This document shows, in pieces, positions 37,567 to 47,144 of a DNA stretch of 64,000 nt. The translations under genes were made by a program, and so were the position numbers. The stretch is from Planctomycetaceae bacterium. Lineage in GTDB: Bacteria > Planctomycetota > Planctomycetia > Pirellulales > Pirellulaceae. The stretch covers positions 1-64,000 of the forward strand of contig JABJJO010000216.1 of NCBI GenBank assembly GCA_018660825.1, read 5' to 3'. The notes below the pieces were generated by a model that was given only the letters and a program-made list of their open reading frames with translations, had not been told where the DNA came from and made no database searches. Every line of letters starts with the position of its first letter. Within the stretch, counting starts at the first letter, position 1.

Positions 37567-38880
37567 TTATCCGCGTAGGATTTTACGGATAGTATCCAGT
37601 CGTTTCTGTAGTTCTTCTTCGAAACCGCGATCGACGGGGCGATAATAAGTTTTCTCGACGCCGAGGTAGTCTAGATCGGCAATGCCGTCGGGATGGTTGT
37701 GGGCATATTTATAACCAGCGCCGTGCCCAAGTTGTGTGGCTCCGCCATAATGAGCATCGCGCAACTCACGTGGCACTGGAATCACTCGGCCTTGTCGTAT
37801 ATCGGTTCTTGCTTCGTTGATAGCAACCGTGGCGGCGTTTGATTTAGGTGCACACGCTAAGTAGGCCACGGTTTGCGACAGCGTTAATTGACATTCGGGT
37901 AAGCCGACCATTTCACAGGCTTGCATGCAGGCAACCGCTAGCGTCAGTGCCAGTGGGTCTGCATTACCAATGTCTTCACTTGCCAAGATTACCAAACGAC
38001 GGCAGATAAACCGGATGTCTTCACCACCCTCGAGCATTCTTGCGAGCCAATAGATACCAGCATCCACATCACTACCACGGATGCTTTTAATCAATGCGCT
38101 GGAGATATCGTAGTGCTCATCACCAGTGGGATCATAGTGTACGGATTTTCGTTGGACGGATTCTACCGCCAGTTGTTTATCAAACGTCAACGGAAAATTG
38201 GTATTGGAGAGCACTCCAATTTCCAATATCGAAAGTGCTCGGCGAGCATCACCATCGGAAATGTTCGCAATATATTCACAGGCTTCATCGGTTAGCGTAA
38301 CTTCATATCGGCCCAACCCGTTATAAGTATCTGTGAGAGCCCGCTTAAGCAAGCATTGAATATCGTCGATTTCCAAGGGTTCAAATTGAAAGACCGTACT
38401 GCGACTCATCAAGGCATTGTTGACCGCAAAGAATGGATTGGCAGTCGTGGCACCCACAAGAGTTACGACTCCATTTTCTACATCGGGTAGCAGCGCATCT
38501 TGTTGCGATTTATTGAAACGGTGAATTTCATCAATAAATAGCAGCGTGCGGTCGCCGCCAGTTTGCAATTCGTTGCGTGCGTCTTCGAGAACGGCGCGGA
38601 GATCTTTGACTCCGCTGGTAACAGCACTGAGTTGACGAAAACGGCTTTTTGTTTCCGCGGCTAGGAGTTGTGCGAGCGTAGTTTTTCCAGTTCCGGGTGG
38701 ACCATAGAACAGCACTGACCCTAAACGATCAGCTTGTAATAACCGCCGCAACAGTTTTCCTTCGCCTAAAAACTGTTTTTGCCCGACGAATTCATCGAGT
38801 GTTTTGGGTCGCATCCGCGCAGCCAAAGGCTTGACGCGATCTAGATTTGATTGCTCGGAAGATTCAAACAGTGAACTCAT
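37567..38880 (-). CDS. rarA: Replication-associated recombination protein A (AAA+ ATPase)
   Basis: About 437 residues from ATG 38880, the normal RarA/MgsA length; an upstream in-frame start at 39006 adds 42 unsupported residues. Walker A is GPPGTGKT (about 60-67) and Walker B LLFIDEIHRF (DE at about 117-118). The sensor region SALIKSIRGSDVDAGIYWLARM and the C-terminal HPDGIADLDYLG are typical. RarA loads at stalled replication forks and is related to clamp-loader ATPases. It is divergent from the membrane protein gene at 39043, with about 160 bp between. Confidence 0.94.
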   Translation of the reverse strand: MSSLFESSEQSNLDRVKPLAARMRPKTLDEFVGQKQFLGEGKLLRRLLQADRLGSVLFYGPPGTGKTTLAQLLAAETKSRFRQLSAVTSGVKDLRAVLEDARNELQTGGDRTLLFIDEIHRFNKSQQDALLPDVENGVVTLVGATTANPFFAVNNALMSRSTVFQFEPLEIDDIQCLLKRALTDTYNGLGRYEVTLTDEACEYIANISDGDARRALSILEIGVLSNTNFPLTFDKQLAVESVQRKSVHYDPTGDEHYDISSALIKSIRGSDVDAGIYWLARMLEGGEDIRFICRRLVILASEDIGNADPLALTLAVACMQACEMVGLPECQLTLSQTVAYLACAPKSNAATVAINEARTDIRQGRVIPVPRELRDAHYGGATQLGHGAGYKYAHNHPDGIADLDYLGVEKTYYRPVDRGFEEELQKRLDTIRKILRG

Positions 38881-39042
38881 GGCTCGATCCTTCGATGTAG
38901 AGCGCCTGCAATGCAGAAAATATTTATTATCTTTCTTACAAAAATTGTACGGAATTCTGACCAACTTGCCACTAACACCTATAGAGGAATTTTTTTCTTT
39001 TGACAATCAACTATTTTCTAAGAGTTAAGGCAGGAATTTCAG

Positions 39043-41001
39043 ATGCGATTGACACTACGAACCATGTTGGCATATTTGGACGACATTTTAGATCCAGAAG
39101 ATGCCAAGCTATTGGGAAAGAAAATCACGGAGAGCGACTTCGCTAGTGATTTGGTGTATCGCACGTTGAGTTCTAAAAGGCGAGTGAATTTATCAGCGCC
39201 TAGGCTAGATGGCACTGGTATCGGTTCGGATCCCAATACGGTAGCGGAGTACTTGGACAACACTCTTGAAGAATCAAGAATTCCGGAATTTGAAAAAATT
39301 TGCTTAGAGTCGGAAATGCATTTAGGGGAGGTGGCTTCATGTCACACCATTTTGACGAAAGTTGTTGAAGAGCCAATCGAAATCAATGATGCCTTGCGCA
39401 CTCGTTTAATTCAATTGGTTCACGTTAAAGAATCAGAGTCTCTGGACGTTGCTGTCAGTACAGCGTCAATGCCACAAGATGTTGTGTCGGCTAATGCAAC
39501 CGCTGACTACATGCCAGCGAACACCCATCCGCTCTGGAGAGCCTTGGTTGTTTTGACGTTTTTTGCCTTGGTCATAATCATTGGATTGCGAGCGATTGGT
39601 CCATTGGACGAGTCACACATGATTATTGGCCCTCTATTGAAGATGGAACCTAAAACCGGAGAAGGACTTCCGGGTGATATTGAAGCGCCGGCAGTCCCCT
39701 CAACGGATAACCCATCCACCCAAATGTTATCTCCTATCCCTGTGTTTGATACAGAGCCCGCTGCTTCAACGAATACCGAGCCGATTGCTCGCGTAGATTT
39801 AGATGGCCCTATCCCAATCCAACACCAAGGGGATGAAGAGTATGGTCCGGCTAACGTGCTCGGTGAATTCCTATCAGATCGTGAATTACTAGTCGCGGTT
39901 GATCTTCAGACGGGAACATTTGAGCGCGTAGTATCGGCGGCGGTCATTGGCCCTAACACGGCCTTGCAGACGTTTGCACCATATCGCCCGGAAATTATAC
40001 TGCGATCTGGCGCTCGATTAATGCTTGTGAATGCAAGTGAGTTATTAATTCCTGCAGCTGTTGATGGATTGATGAAGTTACATTTACGACAAGGTTGTTT
40101 GGTGTTGCGGGGTGAGGCAGACCGCAACACGATCGTTCCCCTACGTGTTGGAGACCGTGAAATCGACGTCTACCTAACAGGTCTTGAAAGTCTCGTTACT
40201 GTTCAAGTAACGTCCAGTGGTTCATCTGCAGCAACGTCCGCCCAGTGGCTTATTCAAATTCATTGCACGCCTTCTGCCCGCTGGCAAGATCGAGGTGTTG
40301 CGGCAGCACAGCCAGGGGTGGGCACAGAGCAAGCGATTCAGGTGACAACGATTCAAGCTAACGGCACCATGAAGGTCACGATAGAAAAGCAATTACCCAG
40401 CTGGTATTTGACTTCCCAGACATTGAGTGCAAGTCAGCAACAGACGGCGCAAGAGCTGGTGGCCGTGCTGTCGGACAGTTCCGAACTTTTGACCGATCTG
40501 CGAAAAGCGTTTGAAACTCATCGCTTGTTGCAAGTCAAAATTACTGCGGCGCGCTGTCTCATGCACTTGGGTGAATTTAATCCCATTATGGCTACCTTCA
40601 ATAATGTGGACTATCGCAGCACTTGGGAGGATAGTGTGGCAGCGATTTCTAAATGTATGAAGCAAGATGAAGCGAATATGGAGCAGATCTCAGAGGCGTT
40701 GCAATCGCGAGTTGGTGATCAAACAGAGATGATTACGGCGATACTTGGAACGTGTACTGACGAGCAGTTGCAAGGTAATTTAGGCGAGGCGATGGTGCAA
40801 GGGTTAGGCTCAACTGTCATGCTGGAGCGAGTTATTTCTTTCATCCGGCTTAAAAAATTGACAGGCAAGACCCAAATGTATTTTCCAGACAAGAACCCGA
40901 ATCAGCAGGTTGTGTCGATTCGTCGTTGGCAGCAATTGTGGGCTGACAAAAAGCTCCAGCGACAAGGTTCGGTGATAAATGTTTCCTATCTTATTCCTTA
41001 A
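39043..41001 (+). CDS. Planctomycete anti-sigma-like membrane protein
   Basis: A 652-residue protein. The N-terminal 130 residues (RTMLAYLDDILDPEDAKLLGKKI, NTVAEYLDNTLEESRIPEFEKICLESEMHL) match a cytoplasmic segment found repeatedly in planctomycete membrane proteins, with two zinc-finger-less anti-sigma-like helical repeats. One membrane helix follows at about 165-185 (LWRALVVLTFFALVIIIGL). The remaining 460 residues are extracytoplasmic with no catalytic motif seen; a part near 360-390 (REIDVYLTGLESLVTVQV) looks like a FecR-type beta segment. A role in envelope sensing is inferred. No sigma factor gene adjoins it. Confidence 0.7.
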   Translation: MRLTLRTMLAYLDDILDPEDAKLLGKKITESDFASDLVYRTLSSKRRVNLSAPRLDGTGIGSDPNTVAEYLDNTLEESRIPEFEKICLESEMHLGEVASCHTILTKVVEEPIEINDALRTRLIQLVHVKESESLDVAVSTASMPQDVVSANATADYMPANTHPLWRALVVLTFFALVIIIGLRAIGPLDESHMIIGPLLKMEPKTGEGLPGDIEAPAVPSTDNPSTQMLSPIPVFDTEPAASTNTEPIARVDLDGPIPIQHQGDEEYGPANVLGEFLSDRELLVAVDLQTGTFERVVSAAVIGPNTALQTFAPYRPEIILRSGARLMLVNASELLIPAAVDGLMKLHLRQGCLVLRGEADRNTIVPLRVGDREIDVYLTGLESLVTVQVTSSGSSAATSAQWLIQIHCTPSARWQDRGVAAAQPGVGTEQAIQVTTIQANGTMKVTIEKQLPSWYLTSQTLSASQQQTAQELVAVLSDSSELLTDLRKAFETHRLLQVKITAARCLMHLGEFNPIMATFNNVDYRSTWEDSVAAISKCMKQDEANMEQISEALQSRVGDQTEMITAILGTCTDEQLQGNLGEAMVQGLGSTVMLERVISFIRLKKLTGKTQMYFPDKNPNQQVVSIRRWQQLWADKKLQRQGSVINVSYLIP

Positions 41002-41523
41002 TAATGCCTCGTCGTGTTACTAGGGTAATCGAATTACACGTGATATATGGATGTTTTGACTCGAATTCCTATGATTGCCAGATACGTGGTGGTAGTGGTT
41101 GATTGTTGATCCGTCAGCTTAGGCAGTCGCTGTGCGGTTAGTAAAACTGCCAGTTTTGACCCTCTGCCGCCGTGGCCGAGGCCTAGTTGAGTGAATTTTG
41201 CTGAGTTGAATTGTTTGGGAATTCGATATTAGTGTCGTAACACGAGCAAGAAACCCTTTGCGTTTTATGCATTCTGGTGTAAAATATGTTGGTTAAGCCA
41301 TCAGCGGTTTGACATCCGAGTTCCCAGTGAACGAGCTACTGAAGTGGTTTTACTGTGAATGAGGAACGCTCCTCTGGTGATTTGACCCGTTTGCGAATTT
41401 AGCATTAGAAGCAATGCCGCCGGGTTCGGGCCCTGTGAGAAGGGGTTTCGGGGCTTTGGCTCGCGAGGCTTTATTTCTCCTGCTGGTACCGAATTTTGGT
41501 AACTCTTTTTGGAGGGCGTTAGT
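41002..41523. other. Long non-coding leader upstream of hpf
   Basis: No convincing gene lies in these 522 bases. The second half, after the promoter candidate, is about 240 bases and has several short GC-rich stem candidates (GGAACGCTCC, GGGCCC), as in a structured 5' leader, but I recognise no known riboswitch or leader RNA. The last 15 bases hold the hpf ribosome-binding site. Confidence 0.4.
41258..41285 (+). promoter_or_regulatory. Candidate sigma70-type promoter of hpf
   Basis: TTGCGT (41258-41263) and TAAAAT (41280-41285) are separated by 16 bases, about 240 bases before the hpf start. It is consensus-like only. Confidence 0.4.
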
Positions 41524-41871
41524 ATGCTGATAGAAATTTCTGCAAGGCACGGTCATATAGGTCACCGAACTCAAGAGCGTATTCAAGGAAAAATTGGAAA
41601 ACTATTACGATTTTATAACCGTTTGACATCGATTGAAGTGACGATTGATCTTGGGCGTCGAGACAACCCTGAAGTAGAAATTCGGGCAACTCTCGAGCGG
41701 CATGATGATTTTGTTGCAACATATACTGCACCGAGTATTGTTGCAGCCGTTGCTGGTGCCGAACGGAAAATAGAACAACAAATTCGACGTTACAAGGACA
41801 AAAAACACAAAACACGTTCATCTCATCGAGGCGGAGTACCGGTGCGTGACTTTACGCCTGAGGTGAATTGA
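41524..41871 (+). CDS. hpf: Ribosome hibernation-promoting factor (short form)
   Basis: A 115-residue HPF/RaiA protein. ATG 41524 has a good ribosome-binding site (GGAGG, 9 bases before); the TTG at 41509 lies upstream of that site. MLIEISARHGHIGHRTQERIQGK and the basic C-terminal tail (RRYKDKKHKTR) match the ribosome-binding fold that blocks the decoding centre during stationary phase. It lacks the C-terminal dimerisation domain of long HPF, so it resembles the short type. It is first of a series hpf, ptsN, HPr and EI, an order shared in part with the rpoN-hpf-ptsN region of proteobacteria. Confidence 0.93.
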   Translation: MLIEISARHGHIGHRTQERIQGKIGKLLRFYNRLTSIEVTIDLGRRDNPEVEIRATLERHDDFVATYTAPSIVAAVAGAERKIEQQIRRYKDKKHKTRSSHRGGVPVRDFTPEVN

Positions 41872-41874
41872 CCA

Positions 41875-41907
41875 ATTCAAACAAGTGAAAGTTTACTTGC
41901 TTTGAAT
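41875..41907. terminator. Inverted repeat directly after hpf
   Basis: ATTCAAACAAGT (41875-41886) pairs with ACTTGCTTTGAAT (41895-41907) with one bulged base, starting 4 bases after the hpf stop. There is no T-run after it, so an RNA-processing or stability hairpin is as likely as a terminator. Confidence 0.4.
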
Positions 41908-42086
41908 CCCAAGGTTATTGGCGTACAGCAATCATACTGATTGGATCCTGTATTCGTTGGGGCTTTATCCAAGAGGCCCACGAATATAAAATGGTTTCAT
42001 TAGATTAGTAAATTGTTTAGTGAGTAGCAGTCAGATTGGTTTATACCATTCAATAAAAACTGGATCTCACAGTTGCACAATTATCA

Positions 42087-42133
42087 CACCATGGTAATGC
42101 AGTTAATGCAGTAAACGTAATGGTTCCATGGTG
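42087..42133. repeat. Tandem 9-mer within an 8-bp dyad
   Basis: CACCATGG (42087-42094) and CCATGGTG (42126-42133) form perfect 8-bp arms. Inside, TAATGCAGT occurs twice in tandem (42095-42103, 42104-42112). It lies about 150 bases before ptsN and could be a protein-binding site. Confidence 0.5.
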
Positions 42134-42283
42134 AAGTAAGAAGTGTGTTGTAGTGCTAATAGCTAACATCATCCAAATAGTATCGACATAGCGGAAACGG
42201 TATGGCAGTACTGGTGTTTGGGGTTCTTCGAGTTTATTTTTGTGAGCTTGAGTTTGGTTTGCTTATCAAAGGGATAATGCTCA

Positions 42284-42760
42284 ATGAAATTCGCAGATTT
42301 TATGTGTGAGAAGGCAATTCGGGTTGAGTTACAAGCGACCGATAAACCCAGTGTCATCCAAGAGTTGGTTGTTGCGTTGGTGGATTCCGGACAGGTCAAA
42401 GAAGATGACCAAGCTGGTATTATTGAAGCCATCATGAAACGAGAAGAACTCGGAAGTACGGGTATTGGTCGCGGTGTGGCCGTGCCGCATACGAAACACC
42501 CGAGCGTAGATAATTTAATTGGTACTGTTGGCGTAAGCGCTGAGGGTGTCGAATTCGAAAGTCTTGATGGGGAAAGCGTACAACTTTTCTTTTTGTTGAT
42601 TTCACCTCCGGATCGTCCCGGAGACCACTTGCGAGCACTGGAAAATATTTCTCGTCAATTGCGAGATGATACTTTCTGTCGCTTTCTTAAGCAAAGTAAA
42701 ACAGCTACAGATATCACGCAGTTGTTAGAAGAAGCAGACAATAACCAATTTGCTTCGTAG
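42284..42760 (+). CDS. ptsN: PTS IIA-type regulatory protein (PtsN-like)
   Basis: A 158-residue EIIA of the fructose/nitrogen (IIA-Ntr) family. The phosphorylated residue is His69 in IGRGVAVPHTKH. STGIGRGVA and VQLFFLLISPPDRPGDHL are conserved. No EIIB or EIIC domain or gene adjoins it, and it sits with hpf, HPr and EI; this supports a regulatory rather than a transport role. It should be phosphorylated by the HPr encoded next. Cytoplasmic. Confidence 0.9.
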   Translation: MKFADFMCEKAIRVELQATDKPSVIQELVVALVDSGQVKEDDQAGIIEAIMKREELGSTGIGRGVAVPHTKHPSVDNLIGTVGVSAEGVEFESLDGESVQLFFLLISPPDRPGDHLRALENISRQLRDDTFCRFLKQSKTATDITQLLEEADNNQFAS

Positions 42761-42951
42761 CGAATCCAAATCCTGTTGCAGGGTTTAGACTCCAGTGGCG
42801 CGGGCGGACTGTTTTTGATGGTCGATGTTCTGCGATAATATGGGAAATTGCTTTGCGTGAAACTGCAGTGTTTGAGGCAAGTGTTACAAACCAAGGCAAA
42901 CACAGATTTCAATTTAAATAACCGAAACGTAGTTAAGTAATAGAAAACAAT

Positions 42952-43302
42952 ATGAGCAGACAACCTGTCGGACAACCTGACTCAGAAACAAATGCATTAT
43001 CGGCAAATCAACGTATCGAACAAATGCCAACCACAGACCGAGAAAAATCAGTAACTGTAAAAAATACGGAAGGGCTGCACGCTCGACCGGCTGATCAGTT
43101 TGTGCGTTTGGCTATGCAATTTGATTCAGAGATTACTGTATGCAAACATGGGGTTGATGCGGTGGATGGCAAAAGTATTTTGTCCATTTTAACGTTGTGT
43201 GCTACTCGCGGAACGGAATTAGTCATTCGAGCTCAAGGTGACGACGCAGAAGATGCCGTTTGCCAACTCGGCAAATTGGTCGAATTGGGTTTTGATGAAT
43301 AG
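42952..43302 (+). CDS. ptsH: HPr phosphocarrier protein with N-terminal extension
   Basis: A 116-residue protein whose C-terminal 85 residues are HPr. His43 in NTEGLHARPAD accepts phosphate from EI; Ser75 in DGKSILSIL is at the place of the regulatory Ser46 of Firmicutes HPr. The first 32 residues are extra and low in complexity; ATG at 43024 (MPTTDREKS) would give a nearly normal HPr, so the extension may not be translated. No HPr kinase gene is in the window. It links EI and the IIA protein in the phosphorelay. Confidence 0.9.
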   Translation: MSRQPVGQPDSETNALSANQRIEQMPTTDREKSVTVKNTEGLHARPADQFVRLAMQFDSEITVCKHGVDAVDGKSILSILTLCATRGTELVIRAQGDDAEDAVCQLGKLVELGFDE

Positions 43303-43554
43303 TCCGTTTTTCGCATTGTTTCAAATCAATATAAATTACATACAAATAACCAACACAGCGCTTTACTGTCTGATGTCACTTCAAAAATAAAGCTGAAGCG
43401 ACACAAAATAGCGGCGGAGTGCTGATCACAATACCAACGGGTGATCGCAAGAACTCGTTTTGCTCCGGCAACGGACATGCGTGACTTGTAAGCATGACTC
43501 CCTTTGAACTAGGGCGGTACAGAGTCGCCGTTGGTTTGTGACTGAAAGAAACCA

Positions 43555-45297
43555 ATGCAAATACTCGAGGGTATTGCGGTTTCGCCAGGCGTTGCAATTG
43601 GCGAAGTCGTGGTGATTGATAATGAAGGATTTCGCATTCCTACACGTTTTGTTACACAAGACGCGGTAGCGGGTGAGATTCTGCGATTAGATCACGCGAT
43701 TGCGAGCGTCAGTGAAGAGATTGCTAAAAACCGAGACAAGATTTCTGATCGACTTGGTAAACACTACGGCGCAATTTTTGCCGCTCACTTGCAGATGCTG
43801 CAAGACCCCACCTTGCATTCTGCTGTGGAAACGATGATTCGTGAAAAGAACCATTCGGCTGAATATGCTGTTTCCAAGACACTTCGTGGTTACGCTAAAG
43901 TGTTTCAGGATTTAGATGATCAGTATCTTTCAGAACGTGCACACGACATCTTTGACTTAGAAAAAAGTTTGCTGGGAAAGTTGTTACGGCGACGTCGTGA
44001 GTCGCTTAATAATCTTTCCACGCCGCTTATCGTGTTAGCTCATAATCTCACCCCCAGTGAAACAGCTAAACTTGATCCTCGATTTGTGCTGGGATTTGCA
44101 ACTGAAATTGGCGGCCCAGGTTCGCATACTGCGATTGTCGCTAAAGGTCTGGAAATTCCTGCGGTGGTGGGGATGGGTCAATTCTTAACGGATATTTCCG
44201 GTGGTGACGTTGTGATTGTTGATGGCGATCACGGACAAGTTATCCTCAATCCAGATGAACCCACACTAGCCCGCTATCACAATGAAGTAGAACATCACCG
44301 ATCTCAAGCAGCAGAATGGTCGGTCTTGCGAGATTTACCAGCGATGACTACAGACGGCACTGAAATACAACTGGGCGCAAATATTGAATTTCCACACGAA
44401 GTCGCAACTTGTTTAGAGCGTGGGGCAGATCTCATCGGGTTGTATCGCACCGAGTTCTTGTATCTCGGTACAGATGACGAACCGACCGAGGAAGATCATT
44501 ATGTCGCTTATACTCATGTCATAAAAACGATGGCTCCCCGCCCAGTCGTCATTCGTACACTTGATCTTGGCGCTGATAAAATGGGTCAATTGCCGCTGCA
44601 TGAAGAAGAAAACAATCCGTTCTTAGGCGTTCGCAGCATTCGATTGTCATTACGTAATTTGGATTTGTTTCGAATCCAATTGCGGGCAGCATTGCGAGCA
44701 AGTGCATTAGGTAAAGTTCAGATCATGTTTCCCATGATTACAACTCTTGATGAGCTGAGACAAGCGAAGATGCTACTGATAGACACGATGGAAGATCTAA
44801 GTGAAGATCAGATCGATTTTGATGAGAATGTCGAAGTGGGGATGATGGTTGAAGTTCCAGCTGCTGTCCTGATGCTTGATAAACTGCTCTGCGAAGTCGA
44901 TTTTATCAGCATCGGAACAAATGATCTTATCCAATACTGCCTGGCTGTGGATCGCAGCAATAGTGCTTTGGCAAACTTATACCGAGCCAGCGATCCGGCT
45001 GTATTGCGATTAATTCAAACAACATTAAATCTGGCCAACGCGGCCAAAGTGCCGGTAAACCTCTGTGGTGATATGAGTACCACGCCCCGCTATATTCCAC
45101 TGCTCTTGGGCTTGGGATTGCGTAGCATGAGTTTACCACCGAGCGCTATACCCGAAATTAAACAGGTCTGTCGTAGTTTCAATATTAAACAATGTGGTGA
45201 AATTGCCAAGCGAGCGATGTTGCTCGACAGTGCCCGAGAAGTAGATACATTTTTGACTCAAGAGATTAGACAGGTTATGCCTGATCTTGCTCCCTAA
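43555..45297 (+). CDS. ptsI: Phosphoenolpyruvate-protein phosphotransferase (PTS enzyme I)
   Basis: A 580-residue enzyme I that phosphorylates HPr from phosphoenolpyruvate. The active His191 is in GGPGSHTAIVAKG. The PEP-binding domain has GLYRTEFLYL, ARPVVIRTLDLGADK-like PRPVVIRTLDLGADK, and Cys504 in NLCGDMS. Full length and without a GAF domain, so it is classical EI rather than the nitrogen form EI-Ntr. The gap to HPr is 252 bases, long for one operon. The gene for RNase E/G begins 49 bp after its stop. Confidence 0.95.
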   Translation: MQILEGIAVSPGVAIGEVVVIDNEGFRIPTRFVTQDAVAGEILRLDHAIASVSEEIAKNRDKISDRLGKHYGAIFAAHLQMLQDPTLHSAVETMIREKNHSAEYAVSKTLRGYAKVFQDLDDQYLSERAHDIFDLEKSLLGKLLRRRRESLNNLSTPLIVLAHNLTPSETAKLDPRFVLGFATEIGGPGSHTAIVAKGLEIPAVVGMGQFLTDISGGDVVIVDGDHGQVILNPDEPTLARYHNEVEHHRSQAAEWSVLRDLPAMTTDGTEIQLGANIEFPHEVATCLERGADLIGLYRTEFLYLGTDDEPTEEDHYVAYTHVIKTMAPRPVVIRTLDLGADKMGQLPLHEEENNPFLGVRSIRLSLRNLDLFRIQLRAALRASALGKVQIMFPMITTLDELRQAKMLLIDTMEDLSEDQIDFDENVEVGMMVEVPAAVLMLDKLLCEVDFISIGTNDLIQYCLAVDRSNSALANLYRASDPAVLRLIQTTLNLANAAKVPVNLCGDMSTTPRYIPLLLGLGLRSMSLPPSAIPEIKQVCRSFNIKQCGEIAKRAMLLDSAREVDTFLTQEIRQVMPDLAP

Positions 45298-45346
45298 GGA
45301 CTTCACTCCTGTTGGCAACAGTCAAACAACAGAAAATGGTAACCCA

Positions 45347-46948
45347 ATGAAAAAAGAAATGATAATCAATGTGTCGCAACCCGAGGAATGTCGGGTGGCG
45401 GTCATCGAAGATGGACAACTTGAAGAGCTCTATGTTGAACGAGCGAGCCAAGGCAATTGTGTCGGAAATATTTATAAGGGCAAAGTCGTTAATCTCGAAC
45501 AGGGTATTCAAGCCGTGTTCGTAGATTTTGGTATTGGTCGCAATGGTTTCTTGCATATTAGTGACGTCGAACCGCAATACTATCGGCAGGGTGGATTTGA
45601 TCCTAACAAACCGATTGATCAGCAAAACGGTAAAAATCAAGATAAGAAAAAACAGGATTCACGTCGTAAGGGCCGCGGACAACAACGCAATTACAACGGT
45701 GGTCGTCCGCGAGTGAAACCTCTGATTCAAGACATTTTTAAGAAAGGTGATGAGGTTTTAGTCCAGGTGATCAAAGAGGGGATTGGTAACAAAGGGCCAA
45801 CATTATCGACTTATTTGAGCATCCCTGGTCGTTACCTAGTGTTGATGCCATCCTTAGGTCGTGTCGGTGTCTCGCGAAAAATTGAAGATGATAGAGCGCG
45901 TCGTAAGCTGCGTGACATTTTGCTGGATCTTGAACCCCCCAAGGGACTTGGGTTTATCGTCCGAACTGCTGGCCTCGGCAAAAAACGTGGCGATTTAGAA
46001 CGTGACCTGGCCTACTTAATTCGACTCTGGAAAGCGATCGTCCGTCGTGTCGAAAAGACTCAAACGCCGGTGGATATTTACGAAGAGAGTGATATCATCA
46101 TCCGCACGATGCGTGACACCGTCAATTCAGATATGGATGCGATCTATATCGATGAAAAGGATGCCTATAAACGTGCGCGAGATTTCTTGGAAATGATTAT
46201 GCCCAAGTTTGTGGATCGTTTACATCTCTATGATGGCAAACAACCGATCTTCCACAAATATAAACTCGACCAAGAGATTGCTCGAATATATAAACGGGAA
46301 GTTAAGCTGAAAGAAGGTGGTTCCATTGTTATTGATCCGACCGAAGCGCTTGTCGCGATCGATGTTAATAGCGGTAACTTCCGGACTGATAGTAACGCCG
46401 AAGTATCCGCTTATAAAATGAACTTGAACGCTGCCAGAGAAATCGCTCGACAACTTCGTTTGCGCGACTTAGGTGGCGTTATTGTTAATGACTTCATTGA
46501 CATGCGACAGGAAAAACATCGTCGGGGAGTGGAACGAGCATTACGTGATGCGATGGACCGAGATCGCGCTCGCACAAAGATCATGCGGACGAGTCCCTTT
46601 GGCTTGATTGAAATGACTCGACAACGGATTCGCCCAAGTCTCAAACGCAGCGTCTATGACGATTGTCCTTGCTGCTCAGGTCGTGGTATTGTGAAAACGG
46701 CTGAAAGTATGGCGATCGAAGTTGTTAGGAAGTTGATGATGGCCAGCCGTAAGGATGAAATTACGCGGGTAACGGTGCGCGTGCACGAAGGTGTTTCGGC
46801 TTATCTAAACAATAAGAAACGTCGTGAAATCATGGCCCTTGAAGAAGTAGGAGATATGGTTATCCAAGTCCTTAGTATTGAAGGATTGTTCCCAGAACAT
46901 TTGGAATTAGATTGCCGCAATGGTAAGGGTAAACAGGTTAAAGTTTGA
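45347..46948 (+). CDS. rng: Ribonuclease E/G family protein
   Basis: About 533 residues from ATG 45347; a TTG at 45287 is in frame but overlaps the ptsI end and is unlikely. The S1 RNA-binding domain begins GNIYKGKVVNLEQGIQAVFVDFG and is interrupted by a basic, Gln/Asn-rich insertion (about 80-125). The endonuclease core has IDVNSGNF and NDFIDMRQ with metal-binding Asp residues, and the zinc-link cysteines CPCCSGRG. There is no long C-terminal scaffold, so the length is closer to RNase G. It processes rRNA and degrades mRNA. It is 196 bp before rplU, a common bacterial pairing. Confidence 0.93.
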   Translation: MKKEMIINVSQPEECRVAVIEDGQLEELYVERASQGNCVGNIYKGKVVNLEQGIQAVFVDFGIGRNGFLHISDVEPQYYRQGGFDPNKPIDQQNGKNQDKKKQDSRRKGRGQQRNYNGGRPRVKPLIQDIFKKGDEVLVQVIKEGIGNKGPTLSTYLSIPGRYLVLMPSLGRVGVSRKIEDDRARRKLRDILLDLEPPKGLGFIVRTAGLGKKRGDLERDLAYLIRLWKAIVRRVEKTQTPVDIYEESDIIIRTMRDTVNSDMDAIYIDEKDAYKRARDFLEMIMPKFVDRLHLYDGKQPIFHKYKLDQEIARIYKREVKLKEGGSIVIDPTEALVAIDVNSGNFRTDSNAEVSAYKMNLNAAREIARQLRLRDLGGVIVNDFIDMRQEKHRRGVERALRDAMDRDRARTKIMRTSPFGLIEMTRQRIRPSLKRSVYDDCPCCSGRGIVKTAESMAIEVVRKLMMASRKDEITRVTVRVHEGVSAYLNNKKRREIMALEEVGDMVIQVLSIEGLFPEHLELDCRNGKGKQVKV

Positions 46949-47056
46949 GAGGGACTGCATTTAGGTTCAACCTAGGGCAAACTAGCGAAAAAGAAGTTGG
47001 AATCCACTGATTAGCCCCTCGACGAAAACGGGTTCATGGGATATTTTTAACGGTTC

Positions 47057-47072
47057 CTCGCATTTGTGCGAG
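47057..47072 (+). terminator. Hairpin followed by T-run between rng and rplU
   Basis: CTCGCA and TGCGAG form a 6-bp stem with a 4-base loop, followed by ATAGTTTTTA. It could end rng transcripts or act as an attenuator in the rplU leader. Confidence 0.4.
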
Positions 47073-47144
47073 ATAGTTTTTACCGCTGATTTGTTAATGC
47101 AAATACAGAAACAGACACACTTATTTGGATAATAGAGCGTTATT

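Larger units (their letters stand above)
41872..42283. other. Intergenic region between hpf and ptsN
   Basis: No gene is seen in 412 bases. It holds two structures listed separately: a hairpin just after hpf and a tandem 9-mer inside an 8-bp dyad. A moderate ribosome-binding site (AAAGGGA) precedes ptsN. Confidence 0.5.

Noticed and set aside
43375-43402. Imperfect hairpin between HPr and EI genes
   Set aside because: Nine-base arms with a mismatch and a 10-base A-rich loop; common by chance in AT-rich spacers.
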